Part shown: piece after piece, positions 44,660-53,216 of the stretch
How positions within the stretch are numbered: the first letter of the stretch is position 1
Layout: every line of letters starts with the position of its first letter
NCBI GenBank assembly: GCA_021770345.1
Contig: JAETRD010000008.1
Coordinates: 1-64,000, forward strand
Direction of reading: 5' to 3'
Length of the DNA stretch: 64,000 bases
Origin: Lachnospiraceae bacterium
GTDB taxonomy: Bacteria > Bacillota > Clostridia > Lachnospirales > Lachnospiraceae
Program-made: the position numbers and the translations under genes
Notes under the pieces: model-generated
What the model saw: the letters and a program-made list of their open reading frames with translations, nothing else
The model's database searches: none
Told to the model about the DNA's origin: nothing

Positions 44660-45319
44660 TCAAAAAAGCAGACTTACAGCCAGAAAAAACATTCCGTAAT
44701 AGTAGGTCGCGAGGTTAAAAATATGAATCCACACACTCCTGTTCTTATAAAAATAGAGAAACAGGATTGAGATATCCGAGAGGAAAAAAAGCGCCGCACC
44801 GACTGCTATCATCAGACTTGCCGTTCCCGGCTCCGCCTCCCGCAGACAGACGCCCTTTGTAAAAAACAGCGCCACAAAAAACGCGTACACCGCAATATAG
44901 GGTCTGAGCCGGCCGGTGTGCAGATATGTTCCACCTGTCATGCCGAGCGCAAGGAGCACGGCCGCCGCCGGAAACAGGAGTTGTGTTCCCCGGACGGGCT
45001 GCCTTGCACACAGCCAGCGCACAAATCCGACATGCCCCGCCAGAAAGCAGAAAAGCCCCGCCAGAAACTGCGGCCGCCTCCGAAAGCGGTTGTAAAACCC
45101 CATAAAAATATCCCCTGCCAGACAGCAGAGAAAGGCGGGCAGCATCAGCCGCAGCTGTGCCTCCTTCTCCCCGCAGATACCTGCGGCCGCCAAAACCGCC
45201 AGAAACGCAAAACTGCAGACCGTCTTTCCCGCAATATAATACTTCTTCCACGCCGGATGCAGCACCACCGCGAACAGACCCGCGGCAAACAGACTGTAGC
45301 CCGCCAGCATTTTTAACAT
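44660..45319 (-). CDS. YhhN/TMEM86 family membrane protein (lysoplasmalogenase-like)
   Basis: The 219-residue product has about eight hydrophobic segments and the family pattern LAGDIFMGF (with an acidic residue in the membrane) and LFFLSDISILFLYFY. The animal relative TMEM86 cleaves lysoplasmalogens; plasmalogens exist in clostridia, so a similar lipid role is possible but unproven. It is the last gene of the leftward cluster, 34 bases after the methyltransferase, with GGAGGGGAACTT upstream. Confidence 0.82.
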   Translation of the reverse strand: MLKMLAGYSLFAAGLFAVVLHPAWKKYYIAGKTVCSFAFLAVLAAAGICGEKEAQLRLMLPAFLCCLAGDIFMGFYNRFRRRPQFLAGLFCFLAGHVGFVRWLCARQPVRGTQLLFPAAAVLLALGMTGGTYLHTGRLRPYIAVYAFFVALFFTKGVCLREAEPGTASLMIAVGAALFFLSDISILFLYFYKNRSVWIHIFNLATYYYGMFFLAVSLLF

Positions 45320-45353
45320 AAGTTCCCCTCCAAAGCCGAATCCGTCTTCTCCG

Positions 45354-46802
45354 TCAAACTCTCCGCAGCCCCTTCGGGTAATGGTTCTTCATCACCCCGC
45401 CGGAAAGCTTGCCCCAGCCGAGGCTGTAACCGTCTGCCGCGATCAGATACCACCCTTTTTCCCCCTCATAAGGGAATGTTTCCCCCGCCAGGTAAGCGCG
45501 TATCACAGGACCGTCCGCCGCAAAATCCGCCACACGCCGCACCTCCTTCGGCGTGAGTGCGAGCGCAAACGCATGGGACGGCTCAAACCGGTTCCTGCGG
45601 ACAGTGCCGAGGTGCAACCCCGGACGCAGCACTTTCAAGCCTTTTACCGCCGGCATCCCCTCCGGAAACCGGTAGAGCTGCTCTCCGAATCTCAGATAGT
45701 TCGTCCCGCCGCAAAAGTTCGCGCATGTCTGCTCCGCAAGTGTCTCCCGCGCAAACGAAAAAAACTCCGCCAAGCCTTTGCCGGGCGTTTTGCAGTCTTT
45801 TGCCGAAAGCCCCGGCTGACCCGCGCAGACGCCGCACCGCGGGTGCCTGCGGTTTTCGCCGCTCTCGCCGCCGCACGGTGCGCCTCCGCCATTTCGCAGC
45901 ACGGCCAGATAATGGCCCTCGCCGTTCAGCCGATGCGGCCAGAGCCGGATCGTTCGTCCAAGTTCCTCCCCGGCGCCGTCTGTCCATTCCGGGACGCCCG
46001 GACTCATACCGGGAAACCTTGCTGTCTCCTCTATCGCATATCCCGGATGGCGCGCGAGAAAGCGGACGATACTGCCCTCGTTCTCCTCCGGCGCAAACGT
46101 GCAGGTGGAGTATACGAGTCTGCCGCCCGGCGCGAGCATCGACGCCGCACAGTCTAAGATTTCATCCTGCCGCACGGCACACAGCTTCACATTCGCGGGA
46201 CTCCACTCCCCGCAGGCCTCCTCGTTTTTGCGGAACATCCCCTCCCCGGAACAGGGCGCATCCACCAGAATCCGCGTGAAATAACCGCCGAATACCTCCG
46301 CTAACCGCTGCGGCGTCTCGTTTGTCACCATCGCGTTTCGAATCCCCATGCGCTCCACATTTCCGGAGAGAATCTTCGCGCGCGCCGGGTGAATCTCGTT
46401 GCAGACAAGCACTCCCTGCCCGCGCATCGCAGCCGCGATCTGCGTACTCTTTCCGCCCGGCGCCGCACACAGGTCAAGAATCCGCTCACGCTCCGGCTCC
46501 TCCATGTCCGCGGTCAGATATTCCGCCGGCGCCTGCGCGGAGGGCTCCTGTATATAATAGACCCCCGCGTCATGATACGGATGCTTTCCCGGGGCATCCC
46601 CGCTTCCGTAACAGAAGCCCGCGCTGCTCCAGCAGACCGGAGTGAGCGCAAACGGCGCCTGCTCTGCAAACGTCTCCCTGCATGCCTTCTGTGTATTCAG
46701 CCGCAGCGCCTGATACCGCTCCCTCTCATAGCTCTCCAAAAAAGCCGGATATTCCGCTCCAAGCATCCGTTCCATCCGCTCCAAAAAATCGTGTGGCAGC
46801 AT
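45354..46802 (-). CDS. RsmF/RsmB-family 16S rRNA m5C methyltransferase
   Basis: From the ATG at 46802 (AGGAGAAAAC upstream) the product has 482 residues. The SAM-binding motif LDLCAAPGGKST is at 109-120, and the two catalytic cysteines are Cys184 in VDAPCSGEGMF and Cys234 in VYSTCTF. The C-terminal part fits the RsmF/PUA-like RNA-binding domains (CANFCGGTNYLRF, PEGMPAVKGLKVLRPG). A linker with Cys310, Cys323, Cys326 and Cys337 between the two parts could form a small metal site, which is unusual. It is 25 bases after the 82-residue ORF, in a cluster with a ribosome-binding GTPase. Confidence 0.9.
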   Translation of the reverse strand: MLPHDFLERMERMLGAEYPAFLESYERERYQALRLNTQKACRETFAEQAPFALTPVCWSSAGFCYGSGDAPGKHPYHDAGVYYIQEPSAQAPAEYLTADMEEPERERILDLCAAPGGKSTQIAAAMRGQGVLVCNEIHPARAKILSGNVERMGIRNAMVTNETPQRLAEVFGGYFTRILVDAPCSGEGMFRKNEEACGEWSPANVKLCAVRQDEILDCAASMLAPGGRLVYSTCTFAPEENEGSIVRFLARHPGYAIEETARFPGMSPGVPEWTDGAGEELGRTIRLWPHRLNGEGHYLAVLRNGGGAPCGGESGENRRHPRCGVCAGQPGLSAKDCKTPGKGLAEFFSFARETLAEQTCANFCGGTNYLRFGEQLYRFPEGMPAVKGLKVLRPGLHLGTVRRNRFEPSHAFALALTPKEVRRVADFAADGPVIRAYLAGETFPYEGEKGWYLIAADGYSLGWGKLSGGVMKNHYPKGLRRV

Positions 46803-46827
46803 GTTTTCTCCTCTCGTCCGGGATTTC

Positions 46828-47076
46828 CTAAAACCAGTTCCGGATATTATTAAGCTTTTTCGCACGGGCAAAAATGTTGTCGTTCTCCTGCATCAGATAG
46901 CTCTCAAGCCCCTGCACTTCCTCCTCGGAAAACCCGCTGTTCCGGATCACCTTACACCCCGGGAGCACCGCCTCAGCCACATCGCCGCCCCGCTCAAAGC
47001 GCACGGAAACATAGCGCCTTCCGTCTTTGGCAAGTATCCCCGAATGTGTCATTTTCATTTCTTCGTCTCTTTTCAT
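46828..47076 (-). CDS. 82-residue conserved-looking protein of unknown function
   Basis: The frame opens with GGAGGTTTTAT before the ATG and overlaps the end of the GTPase-ribonuclease gene by 4 bases (ATGA), so it is translated with it. The product is a small soluble protein (GRRYVSVRFERGGDVAEAVLP in the first half; VQGLESYLMQENDNIFARAK in the second). I do not recognise the family. Its position between a ribosome-acting fusion protein and an rRNA methyltransferase suggests some role in translation. Confidence 0.7.
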   Translation of the reverse strand: MKRDEEMKMTHSGILAKDGRRYVSVRFERGGDVAEAVLPGCKVIRNSGFSEEEVQGLESYLMQENDNIFARAKKLNNIRNWF

Positions 47077-49781
47077 ATAAAACCTCCATGCCGAAGCTTT
47101 TCCTCCAACAGACGATTCCTGTCCGTCTCCTTCCTCTCTGCGTAATCCTCCTGCAGCCGGCTGTTCTGTTCCGCGATTTCCCGCTCAAATTCCCGCGCAG
47201 ACAAAAGCGCACAGCCCGCGCCCCGGATAATCACCTGTTCCAGTCCGTCTGATGTCGCGACCGTCACCCGGTACCGTTTTCCGTTCTCATGCGCAAACCG
47301 CTCGATGTACGCGTCCGCGGTCTCCGCCTCCTTCGTGTAGACCACATGGATATTGTGGTAGTCAAAAAACTCCGTCTGATGTCCCTCGACGCGGTACGCG
47401 TCAAATACCACGATCAGATTACAGCCGCGGATCCCCTGATAATTGCAGAGAATATCCAAAAGCCTGCCCCGGGCACCGTCGATATTTACCTCCGCTATGT
47501 CCTTTAGCTCTTCCCAGGCAAATATGATATTATAGCCGTCCACGAGCAGGTATTCCTCTTTCGGCTGTTCCCTGCGGTGTCCGGATGCAGGCGAAGCCTC
47601 CGCCGCGGTCAGTGTCCCGGGCATATCCTTCCTCCTGCGGCCGTATCTCCCGGGTACGGACTTATCGCGCTTATTCGCATTGTAGGTCTGCGCCAGTATT
47701 CTGTCAATCTCTTCCGTCCCCAGGTGAATTTCCCGTTCCGCCGTCCGTTTGTCCGCAGCCTGTTTCGCCTCCGCCGTCTCCCCGTCCGGGCACGCTTCCT
47801 CCTGCGGCTTTTCCATACAACTCTCCAAATGCATATATGCGGGAACCATATCCCACGGCACCAAAATCCCCGCGCCGTGGGCGCAGAACACGGAACCGGC
47901 CGGATGCTCCGAATCGCTCTCTGCGTCATAGCCGATCCGGTCGATGACCTCCTTGGCGTTATGGCAGGGAAGATATCCCGCAAAAGAGGTGTACAGCCGT
48001 CCTAAGCCCCGCGTATAGGTGATCACCTCCCGCTGGTAATTCCGCATCTTCGCCGCCGGCGCCGTTCCGGTCAGACGCCGCATACCATGTTCCGCGGTTC
48101 CCGCATCGGCCGCTGTCTGTCCCTCTTCCCCGAAGCCGACCGTCCCGCTCATGCGCTCGATGTCCGTCATCGCGCGTCCCACCGCATGCTCGGGGATTTC
48201 CAGCACAAACTCATAGTACGGTTCCAGCAGCACGGATTCCGCCCGCATCAACCCCTGCCGGACGGCACGGTAGGTCGCTTCACGGAAATCGCCGCCCTCC
48301 GTATGCTTTAAGTGTGCACGTCCGGATTTCAGCGTGATTTTCATGTCCGTGACCGCGGAGCCCGTCAGCACGCCCGGGTGTTCGCGCTCAGCCAGATGCG
48401 TCAGCACCAGCCGCTGCCAGTTGCGGTCCAGCACGTCCTCGCTGCAGTCCGCCTCAAAGACGAGACCGCTGCCGCACTCCCCCGGTTCCATCAGAAGATG
48501 AACCTCCGCATAGTGGCGCAGGGGCTCAAAATGTCCCACTCCCTCCACCGCGTTCCGAATGGTTTCCTTGTAGACAATCGCTCCGTCACCAAACTCCACA
48601 TCCACGGAAAAACGCTCGAGAATCCGGCTTTTTAACACCTCAAGCTGAACCTCTCCCATCAGCTTTGCCTGAATCTCCTGCAGCTTTTCGTTCCACACGA
48701 TGCAAAGCTGCGGGTCCTCCTCCTCGAGAAGCCGCAGCTTCGGCAGCATCACCGCCGCATCCATGCCCTCGGGCAAGTCGATTCGACAGGTGAGCACCGG
48801 CGCGAGTGCGGGCTGCACGCAGGCGCGCTCCGCCCCAAGGCTCTGTCCCGGGCGCGTATGCTCTAACCCCGTCACCGCACAGATCTCACCGGCGGCCGCC
48901 TCATCCGCAACCTCGTATTTCTCCCCGGAGTAGATGCGGATCTGATTTACTTTCTCCTCCCCGCAGACCGTCTGCTTCACCCGCAGGCTTCCCCCTGTCA
49001 CTTTCAGGTAAGTCAGGCGGTTATTCTGTCCGTCCCGGGCGATTTTAAATATTTTTGCGCCGAATTCGTCCCCGTACCGCGGCATCCTCGTATAGCTCTT
49101 TAACCCGTCCAAAAACCCGTCAACGCCGGAATGCTTTAACGCCGACCCGAAAAAGCAGGGGAACAGCCTGCGCTCCGCGATCAGCGTGCGGATGATGTCA
49201 TCCTCCACCGCTCCGCGCGCAAAAAACGCTTCCATCGCCTCCTCGCTGCACACAGCCACATCCTCATGGAAACCGGCATCCCCGAACGTGCCGTCCGGAT
49301 TTTGCGTAAAATCCACACAGCCGTCCCCGAACTGCTCCCGGATATTCCGAAGAAGCCGTTCCCTGTCCGCACCGCTCTGGTCCATCTTGTTGACAAACAC
49401 GAAAACCGGAACGCGGTAGCGCGCAAGAAGCCTCCAAAGCGTCCGCGTATGTCCCTGCACGCCGTCCGCTCCGTTTATCACAAGAATCGCATAGTCTAAG
49501 ACCTGCAGCGTCCGCTCCGCCTCCGCCGAGAAATCCACATGTCCCGGCGTGTCGACAAGCGTCAGCCGGATGGCGCCGAGCGGCATCACGGCCTGTTTGG
49601 AGAAAATCGTGATTCCCCGCGCACGCTCGAGCGCATCCGTGTCCAAAAACGCATCCCCCCTGTCGACCCGTCCCGCGCGGCGTATCGCGCCGCCCGCATA
49701 CAGCATCGCCTCCGACAGCGTCGTCTTTCCGGCGTCCACATGGGCAAGAATGCCGACACAGAGGTTGTTTTTATGGCTCAT
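47073..49781 (-). CDS. TetM-like translational GTPase fused to a Rae1/YacP-type NYN ribonuclease domain
   Basis: Residues 1 to about 640 form an EF-G/ribosomal-protection GTPase: G1 AHVDAGKT (14-21), G2 RGITI (55-59), G3 DTPGH (77-81), G4 NKMD (131-134), then domains II-V. After a linker rich in Lys and Arg (about 690-740), residues 743-902 form a NYN domain like B. subtilis Rae1/YacP: LLVDGYNII with Asp747, VVFDAYRV with Asp794, ETADAYIE with Asp823 and ATSDG with Asp845. Rae1 cuts mRNA in the ribosomal A site; TetM-type GTPases act at the same place. The fusion therefore suggests a GTP-driven ribosome-associated RNase. It overlaps both neighbours by 4 bases. Calling it a tetracycline resistance gene is not justified by sequence alone. 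Confidence 0.88.
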   Translation of the reverse strand: MSHKNNLCVGILAHVDAGKTTLSEAMLYAGGAIRRAGRVDRGDAFLDTDALERARGITIFSKQAVMPLGAIRLTLVDTPGHVDFSAEAERTLQVLDYAILVINGADGVQGHTRTLWRLLARYRVPVFVFVNKMDQSGADRERLLRNIREQFGDGCVDFTQNPDGTFGDAGFHEDVAVCSEEAMEAFFARGAVEDDIIRTLIAERRLFPCFFGSALKHSGVDGFLDGLKSYTRMPRYGDEFGAKIFKIARDGQNNRLTYLKVTGGSLRVKQTVCGEEKVNQIRIYSGEKYEVADEAAAGEICAVTGLEHTRPGQSLGAERACVQPALAPVLTCRIDLPEGMDAAVMLPKLRLLEEEDPQLCIVWNEKLQEIQAKLMGEVQLEVLKSRILERFSVDVEFGDGAIVYKETIRNAVEGVGHFEPLRHYAEVHLLMEPGECGSGLVFEADCSEDVLDRNWQRLVLTHLAEREHPGVLTGSAVTDMKITLKSGRAHLKHTEGGDFREATYRAVRQGLMRAESVLLEPYYEFVLEIPEHAVGRAMTDIERMSGTVGFGEEGQTAADAGTAEHGMRRLTGTAPAAKMRNYQREVITYTRGLGRLYTSFAGYLPCHNAKEVIDRIGYDAESDSEHPAGSVFCAHGAGILVPWDMVPAYMHLESCMEKPQEEACPDGETAEAKQAADKRTAEREIHLGTEEIDRILAQTYNANKRDKSVPGRYGRRRKDMPGTLTAAEASPASGHRREQPKEEYLLVDGYNIIFAWEELKDIAEVNIDGARGRLLDILCNYQGIRGCNLIVVFDAYRVEGHQTEFFDYHNIHVVYTKEAETADAYIERFAHENGKRYRVTVATSDGLEQVIIRGAGCALLSAREFEREIAEQNSRLQEDYAERKETDRNRLLEEKLRHGGFI

Positions 49782-51481
49782 AGGCCAAGTCTCCGGTAAC
49801 GGTTAAGAAAGGCATAGATCTCCTGCTTCCGCACATATGCCAGCCCCGTCGGAATATAGTTTCCGTCCACCAGAAGGGACATCCCGCTCTTTTGCATGGC
49901 CTTCCAGATTTCCTCCACTGCCTGCCGCATCGTCTTTTTGCCGTCAAAGACACGGCTCTGCGCATACTTCATGATAAATCCCAGCGTCGCGAGCTGTTCG
50001 CTGTCCACCAGCTGCTCCACATAGCGCACGTCAACCGTCTCTTTGTTGACGACGACGGCGTCACGTCCCATCGTCTTAAGCTTAAACCGCGGTTCCTCCC
50101 GAAAGCTGCGGTCCGGCCGCACGCGGCGGTTAAAATCCGGTTTCTTCGCCCGGTCTGCCTCCTGCTTCGGCAGCGGGAACTCCCGTGCAGCCTGCTTTGC
50201 GGCCTCCGTAATCTCCATCGGCTCATACTGGTTCATCTGAATAATCCGGTCCGCCGCGTGAAAATAGGAGCCGGAGCTTCCGGCCACGAGTATCGTCGAA
50301 ATCCCGTACTCGCTGTAGAGCTCTCTGATGCGGTCGATAAACGGGGTGATCGGCTCGTCCTTCCGATTCACCACCCGCTGCATCAGCTCATCCCGAATCA
50401 TAAAGTTTGTGGCGCTCGTATCCTCATCGATCAGAAACGTTTTCGCCCCGGCCTCCATCGCCTCCACCATGTTTGCGGCCTGGGACGTGCTTCCGCTCGC
50501 ATCCTCGGTACAGAACTTTACCGTATCCTTTCCGTTCGGAAGATGATTGATAAACATTGAAATGTCAACATTTTTAATGCTCCGCCCGTCCTCCGCACGC
50601 AGCTTTACCGCGGTTGCGTCCGTGATGACAAACTCCCTGCCGTCCCCTCTGATGTGATTGTACACGCCGAGCTCAAGCGCCTTGAGCAACGTAGATTTGC
50701 CGTGATAGCCGCCGCCCACGATCAGCGTCACGCCCTTTTTGATTCCCATCCCGGTAATCGTTCCGTGATACGGCAGCACCATCGAAACCTCGAGCTCCTT
50801 CGGAGATGCAAACGGAACGGCCTTTTTCATCGGGCGCCCCGACACTCCGGATTCGCGCGGCAGAACGGCGCCGTTTGCGACAAACGCCACAAGTCCGAGT
50901 TCCTCTAAATGGTCGCGGATATACTGCTGATCCTCCGCGAGATCCGCCACGGAACCGATGCGCTTTGCATCTGCCGATTCAAACAGGAGCGTCTCGTTCA
51001 CGCAGTCCGGAAGAAAGTCAAAGAACATTTTCTCCAGCTCTCTCGCATTGACGGTCCGGCCGTTTGCCGGAAAACCGACCTCCATCCGAAGCGTGATATC
51101 TCCCGACTGCGCGTCAATCTCAAAGGCGCTGCGCTCGAGCACTTCCTGGCCGGGACGGCTCACCGACATCAGCCCGCTTTTGCCGGACCCCTTCGCGCGA
51201 AACGAATAATCGTCGATCTTTTTTGCGAACACGCGGAGCAGATAATCCTGCACTGCCAGGCGCCTGCACCGCTTCTCCCAGAGATTGCGCGGGAATCCCG
51301 CCACGTTACCTCTGATATGGATGCTCACCTTCGACGGCGCCGCAAACGGATCCCCCTGCACATGGTCAATCGAAAGTACATACTTTCCGAATTCGTACGC
51401 CCCTCTGGTGTCTTTGTAAGCCGGATATCCCTTGTGGTCAATCCGCCTCAATATCGCCTGTAGCTCATTTGCTTTCTGCAT
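49778..51481 (-). CDS. ABC-class predicted ATPase (PF09818-type)
   Basis: The 567-residue product has a Walker A motif VGGGYHGKST, an ABC signature-like SGSTSQAANM and a Walker B TFLIDEDTSATN. This matches the ABC_ATPase family of predicted soluble ATPases, whose few studied eukaryotic relatives bind RNA. It has no membrane part and no transporter partner. It lies 28 bases after the MoxR gene and its stop overlaps the GTPase start by 4 bases (ATGA), so stoichiometric co-translation with the GTPase-RNase is likely. The start follows GGGAGGAAGCAT. Its function is unknown. Confidence 0.85.
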   Translation of the reverse strand: MQKANELQAILRRIDHKGYPAYKDTRGAYEFGKYVLSIDHVQGDPFAAPSKVSIHIRGNVAGFPRNLWEKRCRRLAVQDYLLRVFAKKIDDYSFRAKGSGKSGLMSVSRPGQEVLERSAFEIDAQSGDITLRMEVGFPANGRTVNARELEKMFFDFLPDCVNETLLFESADAKRIGSVADLAEDQQYIRDHLEELGLVAFVANGAVLPRESGVSGRPMKKAVPFASPKELEVSMVLPYHGTITGMGIKKGVTLIVGGGYHGKSTLLKALELGVYNHIRGDGREFVITDATAVKLRAEDGRSIKNVDISMFINHLPNGKDTVKFCTEDASGSTSQAANMVEAMEAGAKTFLIDEDTSATNFMIRDELMQRVVNRKDEPITPFIDRIRELYSEYGISTILVAGSSGSYFHAADRIIQMNQYEPMEITEAAKQAAREFPLPKQEADRAKKPDFNRRVRPDRSFREEPRFKLKTMGRDAVVVNKETVDVRYVEQLVDSEQLATLGFIMKYAQSRVFDGKKTMRQAVEEIWKAMQKSGMSLLVDGNYIPTGLAYVRKQEIYAFLNRYRRLGL

Positions 51482-51509
51482 ATGCTTCCTCCCTGATCTT
51501 TCCTGATTC

Positions 51510-52838
51510 TCACTGATTCCGTTCTATCTCGGCCAGCAGCCCGGCCTTTTTTGTCCCGATTATAAGCGTTGCACTGTACCGCGTATACCGCTCGCAGGTG
51601 TGCTCGGCCAAAAACAGCGCCGCCGCCGCGTCCATCGCGAGCTCCGTCACAAACACCACCATCTCCTGCCCGTTTAAAAACGCCCGCTCCATAAAGTCAA
51701 AGGCGTGTTCGATCGCTTCAAGTGTCTCCCGTTCCGCCTCCTCCAGCAAATCCAGCTGATCTTCAAACGCCGCGCGCTCCGCAGCCCCGGCGTCTTCCCC
51801 CGCGGCTTTCGCAGCCGCCTTTGCCGCGGCGTACATGGCATCCGTCCGCTCCCTCTCCGACGACGCCTTTTTCAGATATCCACGCAGCCCGTCCAGCAGC
51901 AGATTTACCACTGCAAGCCGCTCGTCGAAGGCGGCCGCATCGATGCGTGCATAGACGGCCGGCTTTGCCCTGCCGCGCAGCAGCTCGGGGATGCCGTAAT
52001 CGTCCCGGTACTTCCGGTACAGATCAAAATAGGCCGCCGCATCCTCCGCCACGTCGTCGTGGTGCACAAACCCCTGCACTGTCGCCTCATCCACAGGCAG
52101 TCCGAGCTCGTCGTAAACCGTCATCAGATTACTCAGATCTTCCCATCCTCTGGCCGTCACAAACTTCATCCCGTCCACGTCCGTCTCGACCCGGTAAAAA
52201 TTCTGCGGTCGAAGCTCCAGATAACTCATAACGGCACCGCCGATCCCCTGCTCTTTTGCGTATTCTTTCCACACCGAAAAATCCGCCTCGACCGTCAGAT
52301 AACGGACCCGGTCGAGCGTCACCATATCAAAGTCGCGCACCGACTTATTGTACTCCGGCGGGTTCCCCGCAGCCACGATCAGCCACCCGCCCGGCACCGC
52401 CTGATTCCCGAACGTCTTGCACTGCAAAAACTGCAGCATCGTAGGCGCTAACGTCTCCGAAACGCAGTTAATCTCATCGATAAAGAGAATTCCTTCCCGC
52501 TGCCCCGCATCGCGGATTTTGCGGTATACGCTCGCGATAATCTCACTCATCGTATACTCCGTCACCGAGCAGGTTCTGCCGTCAAATTCTTCCTCTTTGA
52601 TAAACGGAAGTCCCACTGCGCTCTGTCTCGTGTGGTGCGTGATCGTGTAAGCCACCAGCCCGATGTTCATCTCCGCCGCAATCTGCTCCATAATCTGCGT
52701 CTTTCCGATGCCCGGAGGTCCCATCAAAAGCACCGGCCGCTGCCGAATCGCGGGAATCCGGTAATTCCCGGCCGCATCCTTTGCGAGATATGCGCGCACG
52801 GTACGCTTAAGCTCTTCCTTCGCCTGTCTGATATTCAT
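51510..52838 (-). CDS. MoxR-like AAA+ ATPase
   Basis: The 442-residue product has Walker A GPPGIGKTQ near 40-48, Walker B ILFIDEINCV and sensor 1 VAAGNPPEYN, all typical of the MoxR/RavA branch. An Ala-rich helical region fills about 320-360. MoxR ATPases pair with VWA proteins to remodel or activate other proteins, and the VWA partner is encoded upstream, beyond two tRNA genes. The ABC-class ATPase follows 28 bases later. Confidence 0.88.
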   Translation of the reverse strand: MNIRQAKEELKRTVRAYLAKDAAGNYRIPAIRQRPVLLMGPPGIGKTQIMEQIAAEMNIGLVAYTITHHTRQSAVGLPFIKEEEFDGRTCSVTEYTMSEIIASVYRKIRDAGQREGILFIDEINCVSETLAPTMLQFLQCKTFGNQAVPGGWLIVAAGNPPEYNKSVRDFDMVTLDRVRYLTVEADFSVWKEYAKEQGIGGAVMSYLELRPQNFYRVETDVDGMKFVTARGWEDLSNLMTVYDELGLPVDEATVQGFVHHDDVAEDAAAYFDLYRKYRDDYGIPELLRGRAKPAVYARIDAAAFDERLAVVNLLLDGLRGYLKKASSERERTDAMYAAAKAAAKAAGEDAGAAERAAFEDQLDLLEEAERETLEAIEHAFDFMERAFLNGQEMVVFVTELAMDAAAALFLAEHTCERYTRYSATLIIGTKKAGLLAEIERNQ

Positions 52839-52895
52839 CTCTGTTTTATCCCTTTCCGCACTTCGCCGGCCGTTCCCGAAAATAACAGTACAAAA

Positions 52896-52929
52896 ATAAC
52901 CGCCCCAGGTTCTAATCTGATGCGGTTAT
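52896..52929 (-). terminator. intrinsic terminator downstream of the tRNA genes
   Basis: On the minus strand ATAACCGC (52922-52929) pairs with GCGGTTAT (52896-52903), followed by TTTTT. It would end the tRNA transcript between tRNA-Ala and the MoxR gene; the 18-base loop makes it only moderately strong. Confidence 0.6.
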
Positions 52930-52981
52930 AGATATGCCATACAAAAATCCTGCTTTTCATGGACCAGCGATCTTTCAAAAA

Positions 52982-53054
52982 TGGAGATAGGGGGACTCGA
53001 ACCCCTGACCTACGCGTTGCGAACGCGTCGCTCTCCCAACTGAGCTATATCCCC
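52982..53054 (-). tRNA. tRNA-Ala (anticodon CGC)
   Basis: The minus strand folds as a tRNA: acceptor GGGGATA/TATCTCC, D-arm GCTC..GAGC, anticodon stem ACGCG/CGCGT around loop TTCGCAA with anticodon CGC (reads GCG), and a T-arm with GGGG-TTCGAGT-CCCC. The discriminator is A. The CCA end is not encoded. It lies 6 bases downstream of tRNA-Val. Confidence 0.93.
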
Positions 53055-53060
53055 GGATAG

Positions 53061-53134
53061 TGGAAGCAATGGGGCTCGAACCCATGACCTCTCGCGTGTG
53101 AGGCGAACGCTCATCCCGGCTGAGCTATGCTTCC
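53061..53134 (-). tRNA. tRNA-Val (anticodon CAC)
   Basis: The minus strand folds with acceptor GGAAGCA/TGCTTCC, D-arm GCTC..GAGC, anticodon stem TTCGC/GCGAG around CTCACAC, anticodon CAC (reads GTG), and T-arm ATGGG-TTCGAGC-CCCAT. The discriminator is A and CCA is not encoded. Both tRNAs serve GC-ending codons, in keeping with a moderately GC-rich genome. Confidence 0.93.
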
Positions 53135-53161
53135 GTATGTCAACAACTGCTGACATAAAAG

Positions 53162-53189
53162 ATTATAACACTGTAGCGGAGAATTGCAA
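53162..53189 (-). promoter_or_regulatory. tRNA promoter
   Basis: On the minus strand TTGCAA (53184-53189) and TATAAT (53162-53167) are 16 bases apart, about 20 bases before the expected 5' end of tRNA-Val. It lies directly after the VWA gene's stop. Confidence 0.75.
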
Positions 53190-53216
53190 GTAAAAATATG
53201 AAATTATTATCATTTT

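Noticed and set aside
47073-49781. Acquired tetracycline resistance gene
   Set aside because: The GTPase half is of the ribosomal-protection type, but the extra nuclease domain and the housekeeping-like operon context do not fit mobile tet genes, and no mobile element flanks it.
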